Part shown: piece after piece, positions 17,901 to 29,171 of the stretch
Numbering within the stretch: position 1 is the first letter of the stretch
Layout of the letters: the number at the start of each line of letters is the position of its first letter
NCBI GenBank assembly: GCA_005804885.1
Contig: SYOX01000095.1
Location: 1-64,000 of the forward strand
Length of the DNA: 64,000 nt
Origin: Pseudomonadota bacterium
GTDB taxonomy: Bacteria; Myxococcota_A; Bradymonadia; Bradymonadales; GCA-2716585
Direction of reading: 5' to 3'
Translations under genes and position numbers: made by a program
Notes under the pieces: model-generated
Databases searched by the model: none
What the model saw: only the letters and a program-made list of their open reading frames with translations
What the model was told of the DNA's origin: nothing

Positions 17901-18704
17901 AAAGGTGTCCAGCTCCACCTCGCCCTGACCCAGCTCCTCGTGCAAGGAGCTCCGGTCGAGGTTGCGCAGGAAGCCGCCCGCCCCCCCCGAGCCGACCAGC
18001 GAGGTCGTGCCGCCGACGAGCTGACGAAGCTCACCCCAGGATATCTCCGCATTGCTGGCGCCGCCGGCCGCCGCGATGCGGTTGTGACCCCGGATCCCCC
18101 GCCTCCAGTCGTGGCGATGGTCGTAGCGCTCGGCGCCCCAGTCCCCAGGGCTGTTCTGAGTAAAAGTGATGTGATCGTGAGGGTTGATGAGCCCTGGCGA
18201 GATGACCCCCTCGGCGCAGGTCACCCGCGTGGCCCGAGCGTACAGATCGAAGTCCGCGCACGAGCACGCCGCGCACAGGATCGTCCCGCTCTCGTCGATG
18301 AGCACCTCACCGCCGGCCAGGACGCCCTCGGGCGCCAGCACGTCGCCTCGGATGACGAGGTTGCCAGAGCCCGCGCTGACGCTGCACAGCCCCTGATCTG
18401 GCCGCTCAAGCTCCCCGCACTCGATGACGACAAGCTCCTCCGGCTCAGGTTCAGGCTCCGGTTCGGCCTCGGGTTCAGGTTCGGCCTCGGGTTCTGCCTC
18501 GGGTTCTGCCTCGGGCTCTCCCTCGGGCTCGCCCTCGGGTCCGCCCTCGGGTTCGGCCCCTGGCTCGCCCTCCGGGTTGGCCTCAGGGTTGGGGTCGACG
18601 GGCTGCCCGACCTCGTCGTCTCCACAGGCGGCCAGCGCCAGAGCCGCCAGGACTATGAGCACCCACACTCCCCTCGATCTCATCTGCGAACGTTCGGCGG
18701 TCAT
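14961..18704 (-). CDS. Lipoprotein with amidohydrolase, thrombospondin-3-like, OB-like and lamin-tail domains
   Basis: 1247 aa. ATG at 18704 is preceded by GAGG nine bases upstream. The signal peptide ends in a lipobox (ALALAAC, Cys27); an extreme Glu-Pro-rich linker follows (about 35-90). The amidohydrolase-like region (about 110-500) has [11 protein letters not shown] with the HxH metal motif near 173-177, AFIHGVGL, and [10 protein letters not shown] near 384 with the expected Asp. Calcium-type TSP3/EF-like repeats ([30 protein letters not shown]) span about 565-668. Next is an OB-fold-like region as seen beside secreted nucleases, Ig-like sequence, and a C-terminal lamin-tail domain ([24 protein letters not shown], about 1076-1247; quoted part abbreviated). 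A secreted hydrolase anchored to the envelope is likely; substrate unknown. Confidence 0.82.
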   Translation of the reverse strand: MTAERSQMRSRGVWVLIVLAALALAACGDDEVGQPVDPNPEANPEGEPGAEPEGGPEGEPEGEPEAEPEAEPEAEPEPEAEPEPEPEPEELVVIECGELERPDQGLCSVSAGSGNLVIRGDVLAPEGVLAGGEVLIDESGTILCAACSCADFDLYARATRVTCAEGVISPGLINPHDHITFTQNSPGDWGAERYDHRHDWRRGIRGHNRIAAAGGASNAEISWGELRQLVGGTTSLVGSGGAGGFLRNLDRSSLHEELGQGEVELDTFPLGDTGGELRSMGCGYPSLPDASVVSEASWSPHVSEGIDAESRNEFLCLSQTAGGGRDLTADNGAFIHGVGLLAIDGRELALNGTAVIWSPRSNISLYGHTAQVTMLDRQGVLLALGTDWTPSGSINLQRELQCADDLNRDHLDGYFSDRDLWEMVTSSAAQALSMDDAIGSLRGGLLADIAVFARGDGANAYRAVIEATAGDTALVLRAGRPLFGDEALLAALPGGQEGCEAMPTDVCGKAKAICAQREVGQSFAQLQAANANSYELFFCDEPRAEPTCVPSRPGEFDGALTVDDLDGDGVANELDNCPRVFNPVRPVDGRTQGDHDSDGVGDVCDPCPVDADTDDCSRPDPADSDADGVLNVQDNCPAAANPEQDDADQDGKGDACDACPDEFNPGAEGCPATIYAIKTGGVAVGEGVVVEGVATAVGGKRFFLQVPEAAQDSDLRANFSGIFVFIPSDNDTLTIPSVGDKVRVNASVGDFFGQIQLTSVTSIAVLASGVALPSPVEVTSAEVATRGPLADDLEGVLVRTECEVTALNPAAGPGDQDPTSEYVCAGGLKVNDLLYLTEPFPFVTDVLEVTGVLRFANDSSKLEPRGPQDIRFLRSTPPSLSAFGPARTFVEVGPALASAFPALTVEIDRPALPDGVVLTLQSSDPRRLTVPPSLTLVEGQAQAEVQLRGLVAGPAPVIVTARLGEASLQVEVVVLEANRLPVVAAIEPLEITVSVGFATQVRVNLEVPASAAGARVALSASPGGFVSLPAEVRVAPYALSATFDLSGVAEGLTTITATAGESSAEAAVEVTATPPVGFVISEVFYDSEGEDNGLEWVELFNGTGAAIDLSNFSLGSGGSDYTALRVQLAGVIGPGQCFVVGGPQSSDLNGNPTFSQVLDFTPDIQNSGATADAVGLFNVRSANINSASVPIDTVIFGTTNTSNLLDEAGQVGAVDVRDAPSGSSIERTPTAWRVQGTPTPNNCTVLF

Positions 18705-19189
18705 CCAGGCTCACCTCTTGTCGTTCATTAAACTGGCCTATCAGTCATACGGGGTGTTGGTGTTCAGGGCAAGGAGGCCCGCCACCAGACCCTCCGGTGC
18801 GGGCAAGTGAGGTGACGTTGTGCGGCACTTCTGGCCTCCTCGGGGTGACAAGAACTGACACTCCGTCATGCTGACCTGACAAGAGCATGACGCGAGTGTC
18901 ACGCCTGGATGTCAGTAATCTGTCGGTCCCTGCGAGCCGCGGGCCAGCGAGGGCCCGTGAAGGCGCCGCAGGTTGCTTGCGGCGATCTCGGCCGTGACAG
19001 GATCGAAAGGACGTTGTAGAATTTTTTTGCGTGGTTGGAACGCGAATCGACTCACGAAGCGTTGAAACGGGTAGGGATCGTGCAGAGCTTTTGAAGTGAG
19101 GCCAGGGTCAGAGAAGACGGGTTGAGCCCTTGGCAATAGTCTTCGACGAACACCTGGAGGCCAAGCCCTGGAAAAGGAGGCCACCGAAA
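18705..19189. other. Intergenic region with TGAC-rich segment
   Basis: 485 bp between the amidohydrolase lipoprotein (minus) and the small acidic protein (plus). It contains repeated TGAC-type half sites from about 18845 to 18917 and a long hairpin (listed separately), then a T-run near 19022. GAGG for the minus gene lies at 18714-18717. Overlapping short frames on the minus strand here are antisense to the small gene and look spurious. Confidence 0.45.
18856..18901. promoter_or_regulatory. Long imperfect hairpin/operator-like dyad
   Basis: Left arm TGACACTCCGTCATGCT (18856-18872) pairs with the right arm 18884-18901 over 17 bp with one bulged G; the loop is 11 nt. No U-tract follows, so a terminator is unlikely. 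Further TGACA/TGACC boxes in direct orientation lie in and beside it, which suggests a protein-binding site or leader structure. Confidence 0.5.
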
Positions 19190-19417
19190 ATGGTCTATAG
19201 AGTCCCCTTGGAGCTGATCATCGAAGCTGAACGTCAACAGCGCCAACAAGAGGAAGAGAGACGCATTCACCTTGAGCTGCCAGTGCCAGAGCGACGTCCC
19301 GGTTATCAGGATCCCTCGAAGGATCGAAGCGGCGTCGAGATCATCGATCTCTACGACGAGTCGGACGAGGAGCCGGATCGAGGCGTGACCATCATCAACA
19401 TCCTCGGCGACGACTGA
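19190..19417 (+). CDS. Small acidic hypothetical protein
   Basis: 75 aa. The ATG at 19190 is chosen because AAGGAGG (19174-19180) lies nine bases upstream; a longer TTG-initiated version has no such site. The chain has an amphipathic, Glu/Gln/Arg-rich helix (LIIEAERQQRQQEEERR), a Pro/Arg middle (LPVPERRPGYQDPSKDR) and an acidic end (IIDLYDESDEEPDRG then VTIINILGDD). No transmembrane segment, signal or known domain is seen. It stands alone, with a regulatory-looking region upstream and a strong terminator 23 bp downstream, so it is probably a monocistronic, expressed gene. Function unknown. Confidence 0.65.
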   Translation: MVYRVPLELIIEAERQQRQQEEERRIHLELPVPERRPGYQDPSKDRSGVEIIDLYDESDEEPDRGVTIINILGDD

Positions 19418-19439
19418 TCGCGTCGCCCTGAACATAGTC

Positions 19440-19490
19440 CGAAACGCACGAGGGCGCCCTATCAGCGATGGGGCGCCCTCGTGCGTTTCG
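19440..19490. terminator. Strong bidirectional terminator hairpin
   Basis: A perfect 20-bp inverted repeat: the left arm is 19440-19459 (CGAAACGCACGAGGGCGCCC), the right arm 19471-19490, with an 11-nt loop. AAAC/GTTT at the base gives short T/A stretches. It separates the small acidic gene (plus) from the end of the FHA-ABC transporter gene (minus), so it can stop both. Confidence 0.8.
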
Positions 19491-19550
19491 AAGGCGCCGC
19501 GACGGGGCGTCGCCGCCCCTCGCCCACGGCGCGGAGGTGGCCGTGGCCGC

Positions 19551-22709
<3,159 letters not shown>

Positions 22710-22853
22710 GACGGCTGCACACCCTGCGGTTGTCCCTCGACCCTCAGGGCGAGTATCTTGCACAGCCAACGACGCCTGCGCAAGGCGGGCGAGGTGGCCC
22801 GAGGGAGGCCCCGCTTCCCTCGACGCCTCCGAACAACACCGTGGAGATCCTTG

Positions 22854-24128
22854 ATGTCATTGAGCATTTTTGACACCGCCGCGCTCCTCGTCGTGCTGGC
22901 CTCGATCTTCGGCTTCGCCAACCACCACCTGCTCAAGCTGCCCTTCGCCATCGGCATGACCGTCTCGGCGCTGCTGGCCTCCCTCCTGATCATGGGCATC
23001 GACGTCGTGCTGCCGCAGGTCGGCCTCGGTCAGGTGGTCCGACAGGCGCTCTCCGAGGTGGACTTCTCCGAGACCCTGATGAAGGGCATGCTCGGCTTCC
23101 TCCTCTTCGCAGGAGCCCTGCACGTCAACGCAGACGACATGAAGGCCAGGCTGACGCCGATCATCACGCTGGCCACCCTCGGGGTGATGATCTCTACGGC
23201 CATCGTCGGCTTCGGCAGCCACGCCCTCTTTGGCGCCCTCGGCGTCGACATCTCCCTGGCCTGGTGCCTCGTCTTCGGCGCCCTGATCTCCCCCACCGAT
23301 CCCGTCGCCGTCCTGGGCATCATGAAGGCCGCCGGCGCCCAGGAGGGCCACTCGATCAAGGTCGTCGGCGAGAGCCTCTTCAACGACGGCGTCGGCGTCG
23401 TCGTCTTCACCCTCCTGGTCGCCTTCGCCGCAGGGCCCGAGGCCGGCTATGGCGCCATCTCCGCCGCCTCCATCGGCAAGGTCCTGCTCGTCGAGGTCGT
23501 CGGCGGCATCGCCCTCGGCCTCATCTCTGGCCTCATCACCTACAAGGCCCTCAAGTCCCTCAACGAACCCAACCTCGAGACCCTCATCAGCGTCGCCCTC
23601 GTCATGGGCGTCACCTTCCTCGCCTTCAAGCTCCACACCTCCGCCCCGCTGGCCTGCGTCGTCGCTGGCCTCTTCATCGGCAACCGAGGCCGCGACAAGG
23701 CCATGAGCGAGGACACGAAGCTGACGCTGGATCGCGTCTGGGCCTTCCTCGACGAGGCCCTCAACGCCGTCCTCTTCCTGCTCATCGGCCTCATCCTGCT
23801 CAACCTCGACCTCGGCGGCCCTCTCCTGCTGGCCGCCGCCCTGGCCATCCCCCTGACACTCGCGGCCCGCTTCATCTCCGTCTCGCTTCCCATCAGCCTC
23901 CTTCAGCGCCGCTTCACCTTCACCCCAGGCGCCATCAAGATCCTCACCTGGGGTGGGCTCAAGGGCGGCATCTCCGTCGCGCTCGCCCTCTCCCTGCCCC
24001 CCTTCGAAGGCCGCAGCGTCGTCCTGGGCGCCACCTACGCCGCCGTCCTCTTCTCCATCATCGTCCAGGGCCTGACCGTCGGCACCCTCATCAAGTCCAT
24101 CAACAAGAAGGCCGCCCAGGGCGCCTGA
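22854..24128 (+). CDS. Na+/H+ (cation:proton) antiporter, CPA1 family
   Basis: 424 aa. The ATG at 22854 has GGAG (22842-22845) eight bases upstream and starts a hydrophobic chain (MSLSIFDTAALLVVLASIFG); the frame is open far upstream only as antisense of the transporter gene. Ten to twelve membrane helices are visible. The family core is clear: GALISPTDPVAVL carries the T-D-P of the ion-binding region and GESLFNDGVGVVVF the conserved N-D. VLTWGGLKGGISVALAL corresponds to the late conserved helix. Likely an inner-membrane electroneutral Na+ or K+/H+ exchanger for pH and salt homeostasis. Divergent from the FHA-ABC gene with 144 bp between starts. Confidence 0.92.
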   Translation: MSLSIFDTAALLVVLASIFGFANHHLLKLPFAIGMTVSALLASLLIMGIDVVLPQVGLGQVVRQALSEVDFSETLMKGMLGFLLFAGALHVNADDMKARLTPIITLATLGVMISTAIVGFGSHALFGALGVDISLAWCLVFGALISPTDPVAVLGIMKAAGAQEGHSIKVVGESLFNDGVGVVVFTLLVAFAAGPEAGYGAISAASIGKVLLVEVVGGIALGLISGLITYKALKSLNEPNLETLISVALVMGVTFLAFKLHTSAPLACVVAGLFIGNRGRDKAMSEDTKLTLDRVWAFLDEALNAVLFLLIGLILLNLDLGGPLLLAAALAIPLTLAARFISVSLPISLLQRRFTFTPGAIKILTWGGLKGGISVALALSLPPFEGRSVVLGATYAAVLFSIIVQGLTVGTLIKSINKKAAQGA

Positions 24129-24200
24129 AAGCGACTCGGAGGCCGAGGTGAGGCCGATCGGGGGCGGGCCGCAGGAGCCGTGGACGGGATCGGTGGCCGC

Positions 24201-24249
24201 GACCCCGTCGGGAACAATAGATGCGGGTGGTGAGACCCCGTCGGGAACA
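24201..24249. repeat. Two 16-bp direct repeats between convergent genes
   Basis: GACCCCGTCGGGAACA occurs at 24201-24216 and again at 24234-24249, a period of 33 bp, in the 135-bp gap between the antiporter and the SDR gene. Each copy contains a small CCCCGTCGGGA dyad. Function unknown; possibly a remnant terminator or protein site. Confidence 0.55.
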
Positions 24250-24263
24250 GTCGTCGTGGCGGG

Positions 24264-25220
24264 TCAAGAATCGGCGAGCAGGGCCTCGATTTCTTGATCG
24301 ATGTTAGCGCGATCAAAGGTGAAGCCGGCGTCGAGCAGGCGCCTGGGTGGGGCGTTGTTGCTGGCCAGCAGGGCCTCGGCCATGTCGCCGATGGCGATCC
24401 GGAGGGCGAAGGCGGGCACGGGCAGGAAGGCTGGGCGTCGGAGCTTGCTGGCGATCTTGCGGACGAGATCTCGCTGGCGGACGGGATCGGGGCCGGTGAA
24501 GTTGTAGATCCCCTCGGCGCCCTCCTTCTCGTAGAGGAAGAAGACGGCGCGGGCCAGATCGTCGGCGTCGATCCAGGGGTAGAACTGCTGGCCGCTGCCG
24601 ATGGGGCCGCCTGCGCCGAAGCGGATCGGGGTGGTCATGCCCATCCAGGGCTTCGAATCGGTCGCGAAGACGAGGCCGATGCGGGCGATGACCTGCCGCA
24701 CCTTGTCGCGGGCGCCCTCGACGGCGAAGATCTCGCGGCCGGCCTCCTCCCAGGCGACGCAGACGCCGGCGAGGTAGTCGTCGCCGGGACCGGTGGACTC
24801 GTCGACGAGGGCGTCACCGGTGTCGCCGTAGAAGCCGACGGCGGAGGCCTGGACCCAGAAGCCGGGGGGTCGCTTGCAGGCGGCCCAGGCCTTGACCAGC
24901 GCGCGGGCCGAGTCCAGGCGGCTGTTCATGACCTCCCTCTTCCACGCCTCGGTCAGCCGCTTGTCGGCGACGCCGGCCCCGGCGAGGTTGACGATGATCT
25001 GAGCGCCTTCGAGGGCGCCAGCGATGGCGGCGATGGCGGCTGGATCGCCGCTGGCGGCGGCGGCAGGATCCCAGGAGACCTTCTCAAGGCCCTTCGGATC
25101 GCGCTCGGAGCGGCCGCGGGTCAGGGTCCGCACGGTCCACCCGCGCGAGAGGGCGAGAGCGGCGAGGTGGATCCCGACGACACCGGAAGCCCCTGTAATA
25201 ACTATAGTTTTGTCGGACAC
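24264..25220 (-). CDS. TIGR01777 family SDR epimerase (YfcH/SulA-like)
   Basis: 318 aa. GTG at 25220 is the start: AAGGAG lies five bases before it and the protein then opens with the dinucleotide-binding strand (SDKTIVITGASGVVGIHLA). The rest follows the TIGR01777 pattern: IIVNLAGAGVADKRLTEAW, SRLDSARALVKA, QASAVGFYGDTGD with the Tyr of the active site, and a C-terminal region (ARAVFFLYEKEGAEGIYNF) that includes the DUF1731-like tail near VPAFALRIAIGDMAEALLAS. Enzymatic substrate of this family is unknown; in some bacteria relatives affect cell division. It is the last gene of an apparent three-gene minus-strand operon (27288 to 24264), 62 bp after the barrel gene. Confidence 0.88.
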   Translation of the reverse strand: MSDKTIVITGASGVVGIHLAALALSRGWTVRTLTRGRSERDPKGLEKVSWDPAAAASGDPAAIAAIAGALEGAQIIVNLAGAGVADKRLTEAWKREVMNSRLDSARALVKAWAACKRPPGFWVQASAVGFYGDTGDALVDESTGPGDDYLAGVCVAWEEAGREIFAVEGARDKVRQVIARIGLVFATDSKPWMGMTTPIRFGAGGPIGSGQQFYPWIDADDLARAVFFLYEKEGAEGIYNFTGPDPVRQRDLVRKIASKLRRPAFLPVPAFALRIAIGDMAEALLASNNAPPRRLLDAGFTFDRANIDQEIEALLADS

Positions 25221-25282
25221 TTGGACTCCTTGGATCGAGCCATCAGGCGTTGATCCGGGTATGAACGGGGTGCTTGGGCGCG

Positions 25283-26506
25283 TCAGTGCCAGAAGCCGAG
25301 GCCGAGGCCGACGTTGGAGTATCGTCGGGCGAGGTCGAAGGTCAGGCCGATCTTCCACTCCCAGTAGAGGGTGAAGTGATAGTCGAGGCCGCCGGTGAGG
25401 TGGAGGCGGCCAGGGGTGGCGTCGAAGCGGCTGGGCTCGAAGTAGGCGCCAGCGCGGGCTTGCATGAGGTCTTCCCAGAACTCGCTCTCGACGCCGGCGC
25501 GCAGGCCGATCGAGGCGGTGCGGCCGGACTGCTGGACCTGCTGGGCGAGGAAGTCCTGGACGCCGATGGCGGCGTCGGCGGGGCCGGTCAGGATGACATC
25601 GGCGGAGACGAGGAGGTAGCGGCGCTCCAGGAGGCGCAGAGGGGGATCCTGGCCCTCGGGGAGCGGGCGGCCGAAGGTGGGGGTGATGTTGTACTGGCGA
25701 GGGCCGAAGAGGGCGCTGGCGCCGAGGGAGAGTTCGAGGGGGATGATGACGCTGTTGGGGACGCGGAGCTTGCCGAACTCGGTGACGAGCTCGCCGGTGA
25801 AGGTGTCGGATTCTTGCTGGGTCATGATGATGGGGGTGCGAAAGGAGGCGCCGAGGCGGTAGTTCTTGTCGGGTCTGGCCCAGAGGGCGCCGAACTGGAG
25901 GCCGCCGCCCTGCATCTCAAGGGCGCCGATGGGCTTTCCGACGACGTTGAGCTCGGCGATCGTGGCGAGCCCGCCGAGGAGGGAGGCGCCGAGGACGAGC
26001 TCGCCCTGGCTGAAGTTGTGGGCGAAGCCGAGGGAGACGAAGTTCTGATCGTACTCGAAGGTGGTCTGGGAGCCGTCTTCGTTGTCGACGGTCATGGTGT
26101 AGATCTGGCCGAAGGAGTGAATGCCGAAGCCGTACTCCTTGTACTTGGCGTCGATGCCGAGCTGGCCGAAGTTGGCGCTGTCGTAGACGCCCCGACCGGA
26201 GAGGTCGAAGGTCTGCCTGTTGCGGCCTGCGTCGTCGAGGCCGGAGAAGGCGAAGTCCCAGGCCCAGGTGTCGTCGGCCTCGTAGACATAGCGGGTGGCG
26301 TAGGAGGCGGGGTTGGAGAGGTGGCCGTCGGCGCCCTCGGCGATGCCGGTGTAGGCGCCGCCGAGGCCGATGACGCGGCCTGAGCTGTTGATCGGCCCCT
26401 GGAAGAAGTCGACGTTGAGGTCGTTGATGTCCTGCGCGGCAGCTGGCGCCGCGAGGGCAGCCGTCGCCGCGAGCGCCCCGACAAGGCGCATTCTCAATGA
26501 TATCAT
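25283..26506 (-). CDS. Outer-membrane barrel protein of the FadL/PorV-like type
   Basis: 407 aa from ATG 26506 (an ATG at 26491 is also possible; neither has a clear SD, and the start lies in a palindromic ATGATATCAT). The signal peptide is MRLVGALAATAALAAPAAAQ. Just after it, SGRVIGLGGAYTGIAEGADGHLSNPAS matches the N-terminal signature of OmpP1/FadL-like and PorV/UPF0164 barrels (quoted region about 45-70). The remainder consists of alternating strands ending in an aromatic residue (LGLGFWH), as expected for an outer-membrane barrel. FadL relatives pass hydrophobic molecules; the ligand here is unknown. Middle gene of a probable operon with a polytopic protein 60 bp upstream and the SDR gene downstream. 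Confidence 0.78.
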   Translation of the reverse strand: MISLRMRLVGALAATAALAAPAAAQDINDLNVDFFQGPINSSGRVIGLGGAYTGIAEGADGHLSNPASYATRYVYEADDTWAWDFAFSGLDDAGRNRQTFDLSGRGVYDSANFGQLGIDAKYKEYGFGIHSFGQIYTMTVDNEDGSQTTFEYDQNFVSLGFAHNFSQGELVLGASLLGGLATIAELNVVGKPIGALEMQGGGLQFGALWARPDKNYRLGASFRTPIIMTQQESDTFTGELVTEFGKLRVPNSVIIPLELSLGASALFGPRQYNITPTFGRPLPEGQDPPLRLLERRYLLVSADVILTGPADAAIGVQDFLAQQVQQSGRTASIGLRAGVESEFWEDLMQARAGAYFEPSRFDATPGRLHLTGGLDYHFTLYWEWKIGLTFDLARRYSNVGLGLGFWH

Positions 26507-26565
26507 AACATTACACACAACAGCAGGGCGCGCTGCGCTGGCAGCGTTGGAAGTCGCGCGCCATC

Positions 26566-27288
26566 TCATGTGGGCCACCCTCGGCGCTTGACCTGCCAGC
26601 CGAGGGCCAGCGCCGCGCCGGCGGCCGCGGTGAGGTTGGCCGCGATCCCGATCCAGGTGCCGGCGTCGGAGAAGGCGGGCGTCAGGATGAGGATCGCAGG
26701 GGCCATGAGCGCGAGGCCGTGGAGCGCGCCGACCCCGGAGATGGCCTCGGCGCGGTGGTTTCGTGCGGTCCAGTACATCAGCAAGGCGCCGAGCGAGGCC
26801 TCCATGGCGACGAGCGCGCCTGTGCGGCCGACGAGCCAGAGGTCGCGGCTCTGGACCACCTCCAGGCCCGCGATGATGGCCCAGGATTGCGCGCCGAGCA
26901 ACCAGAAGGCCTGGCAGATCCCCGCGCCGAGGCCGACGGCGAAGCCATAGAGGGTCCAGTTCCCGCGGGTCATGGAGGTGTCAAAGATCTGGATGGCGTA
27001 GCTCTTGAAGCCTTCGAGCAGGAGGGCGAGCAGGAGGGTGTTGATGAGGATGATGTCGAGCCTGCGGGCCAGCGCGGCGCGGGGCAGCGCGTCGGGCAGG
27101 GCGACCATGGCGTAGACGAGCCCGGCGCCCATCATGGCGACGTAGGCGGCGACGGCCGCCCCGAAGCCCATGACGACGAGGCCGTACCAGGAGATCTCCA
27201 GGCTCATGTGGCGGCGGATCGCCACCACCAACGCGCAGGATCCCACCAGCACCAGCGCCACCCCGAGGAAGAAGAGAACCCCTGTCAT
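26566..27288 (-). CDS. Polytopic inner-membrane protein of unknown function
   Basis: 240 aa from ATG 27288, which has GAGG five bases upstream; a start 57 bases earlier would place a polar leader in front of the first helix. Seven or eight hydrophobic helices fill the chain, beginning with TGVLFFLGVALVLVGSCALVV and ending KRRGWPT. A conserved-looking motif LLLEGFKSYAIQIFD lies between helices near residue 90, reminiscent of the Glu-containing helices of CAAX/PrsW/YhfC-type intramembrane enzymes, but the signature residues are incomplete and I do not assign a family. First gene of the probable operon with the FadL-like barrel and SDR gene. Confidence 0.65.
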   Translation of the reverse strand: MTGVLFFLGVALVLVGSCALVVAIRRHMSLEISWYGLVVMGFGAAVAAYVAMMGAGLVYAMVALPDALPRAALARRLDIILINTLLLALLLEGFKSYAIQIFDTSMTRGNWTLYGFAVGLGAGICQAFWLLGAQSWAIIAGLEVVQSRDLWLVGRTGALVAMEASLGALLMYWTARNHRAEAISGVGALHGLALMAPAILILTPAFSDAGTWIGIAANLTAAAGAALALGWQVKRRGWPT

Positions 27289-27530
27289 TCGAGCCTCGAT
27301 CACAAAGTGGCCCGGATGGGTCCACATCAGGGTGGAGCATAGCACGGAGGCGGTCGATTGAAAGCCCAGGAGGTGGGGATCGAGGCGTCGAGAAGGTTGG
27401 AGAGGCGGGCAGATGGAGAGGGACTTCGCTTGAACATCTGGCGGTGGTGAGCAAGATAGTCGGGCTAAACGTGGCGGGCCGGGCGTCCTGTGGAGAGGGG
27501 CGTCGGGGTCGCTGAATGACAGGAGATCAG

Positions 27531-29054
27531 ATGAGCGGTTTCAGCGGCCACCTGGCCAGGATCAAGGGTCAAGTTCGAGAGGTCGGGGTGGACGAGGTTC
27601 GCGAGCGCCTCAAGGTCGGCGGCGTCGTGCTCATCGACGTGCGCCAGCGCGACGAGATCGCGGAGGGGAGCATCGAGGGGGCGCTGGCGATCCCGAGGGG
27701 GCTGCTGGAGATCGAGCTGCCGGAGGCGGTCAGGGATCGCGACCAGGAGGTCATCCTGTATTGCGCGGGGGGGACGAGGTCGGCGCTGGCGGCCGAGGCG
27801 GCGCAGAAGCTCGGCTACGGCAAGGTGAGCTCGATGGCCGGCGGCTTCGCGCGCTGGAAGCAGGTCGGCGCGCCCTTCCACATGCCGACGCTCAAGGCGC
27901 TGGCCGACGAGCCCGAAGGGGCCATCCCGGCGCCTTCGGCGGAGACGATCAGCCCTTCGGCGCTCAAGGAGGCGCTCTCCGGCGAGGCGCCGCCGGTCGT
28001 GATCGACGTCCGCGAGGACGAGGAGACGGCCCGCGGGTTCATCGAGGGGTCGTTGCTGTCGCCCCGTGGCTTCTTCGAGATGAAGGTCGAGGGCCTGGCC
28101 AGCGCGGACAAGGACCTCGTGCTGGTGTCGAGCCGAGGGGCGAGGGCGGCGTGGGCTGCCCAGAACCTCGCCGGGATGGGCTATGGCTCGGTCAAGGTGC
28201 TTGAGGGTGGCGTGGTCGGCTGGATCGAGGCGGGCTACAAGGCGCACGTGCCGCGTCGGCTGTCGGCGTCGGACAGGCTGCGCTACAGCAGGCACTTGAT
28301 CATCCCGGAGGTCGGCGAGGAGGGGCAGCTCAAGCTGCTCACCAGCAAGGTGTTGATGATGGGGGCCGGGGGACTGGGTTCTCCGGCGGCCTACTATCTG
28401 GCGGCGGCGGGCATCGGCAAGATCGGGATCATCGACAGCGACGTGGTCGACCGCTCCAACCTTCAGCGGCAGATCCTGCACACCGACGATCGGGTGGGGG
28501 TGTCGAAGGTGGAGTCGGCGCGGATGACGCTGCTGGGGCTCAACCCGGACATCGAGGTCGAGGTCTACGACGCGCGCCTGACGAGCGAGAACGTGCTTGA
28601 GGTCTTCAAGGGCTACGATCTGGTGGTCGACGGCGGCGACAACTTCCCGACGCGCTACCTGGTCAACGACGCCTGCGTGCACCTGGGCATCCCCTGCGTC
28701 CACGGGTCGGTGTACCGCTTTGAGGGGCAGGTGACGGTCTTCAAGCCGGGCGACGGGCCTTGCTACCGCTGCCTGTACCCCGAGCCGCCGCCGCCGGACA
28801 TGGCGCCGAGCTGCGCCGAGGCGGGCGTGCTTGGGGTGGTGCCGGGCATCGTGGGGCTCTTGCAGGCCATCGAGGTGGTCAAGGTGCTGCTGGGCATCGG
28901 CTCGCCGCTGGTGGGCCGGCTGGTGCACTTCGACGGCCTGGGGACGAAGTTCAGGGAGCTGAAGCTGCGGCGCGACGTGGAGTGCCCGGCCTGCGGCGAC
29001 AACGCGGAGTGGACGGGCTTCGTCGATTACGAGCAGTTCTGCGGCATCGGGTAA
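27531..29054 (+). CDS. Rhodanese-rhodanese-ThiF/MoeB fusion (E1-like sulfur carrier activating enzyme)
   Basis: 507 aa; ATG 27531 has AGGAG five bases upstream, unlike the ATG 15 bases earlier. Rhodanese domain 1 (about 15-115) keeps the catalytic Cys in ILYCAGGTRS (near 77). Rhodanese domain 2 (about 140-235) has LVSSRGARA at the equivalent loop, so the sulfur-carrying Cys is lost. The E1-like domain (about 245-507) has the ATP site MGAGGLGSPAAYYLA, RSNLQRQ and DNFPTRYLVND. Zinc pairs are C-Y-R-C and C-P-A-C. These enzymes adenylate the C-terminus of MoaD/ThiS-like proteins for molybdopterin, thiamine or tRNA thiolation. The common MoeZ order is E1 first, rhodanese last; here it is reversed and doubled. 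No moa or thi gene is next to it. Confidence 0.9.
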   Translation: MSGFSGHLARIKGQVREVGVDEVRERLKVGGVVLIDVRQRDEIAEGSIEGALAIPRGLLEIELPEAVRDRDQEVILYCAGGTRSALAAEAAQKLGYGKVSSMAGGFARWKQVGAPFHMPTLKALADEPEGAIPAPSAETISPSALKEALSGEAPPVVIDVREDEETARGFIEGSLLSPRGFFEMKVEGLASADKDLVLVSSRGARAAWAAQNLAGMGYGSVKVLEGGVVGWIEAGYKAHVPRRLSASDRLRYSRHLIIPEVGEEGQLKLLTSKVLMMGAGGLGSPAAYYLAAAGIGKIGIIDSDVVDRSNLQRQILHTDDRVGVSKVESARMTLLGLNPDIEVEVYDARLTSENVLEVFKGYDLVVDGGDNFPTRYLVNDACVHLGIPCVHGSVYRFEGQVTVFKPGDGPCYRCLYPEPPPPDMAPSCAEAGVLGVVPGIVGLLQAIEVVKVLLGIGSPLVGRLVHFDGLGTKFRELKLRRDVECPACGDNAEWTGFVDYEQFCGIG

Positions 29055-29085
29055 GGGGCCTGTGGCCCTGAGGGGCGTCGCCAGA

Positions 29086-29109
29086 GGCGGCCTCCGCGAG
29101 GGGGCCGCC
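29086..29109. terminator. Weak GC-rich hairpin between convergent genes
   Basis: GGCGGCC (29086-29092) can pair with GGCCGCC (29103-29109) in the gap between the E1-like gene and the sigma factor gene, which converge. There is no U-tract, so termination is only possible. Confidence 0.25.
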
Positions 29110-29171
29110 GTCGATGTCCGGAAGGTTGGCGCTGATTGCGGCGGTGGCCCGAGTGTGAGCCGGCGGGGAGG

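Noticed and set aside
18424-18600. Repetitive tract that looks like a tandem repeat array
   Set aside because: It encodes the Glu-Pro/Glu-Ala linker of the amidohydrolase lipoprotein in frame, a normal feature of these lipoproteins.
19052-19435. 127-codon minus-strand frame over the small acidic gene
   Set aside because: Antisense of the plus-strand gene, which has a strong SD and terminator; its hydrophobic stretch is the complement of the Glu/Gln/Arg-rich helix codons.
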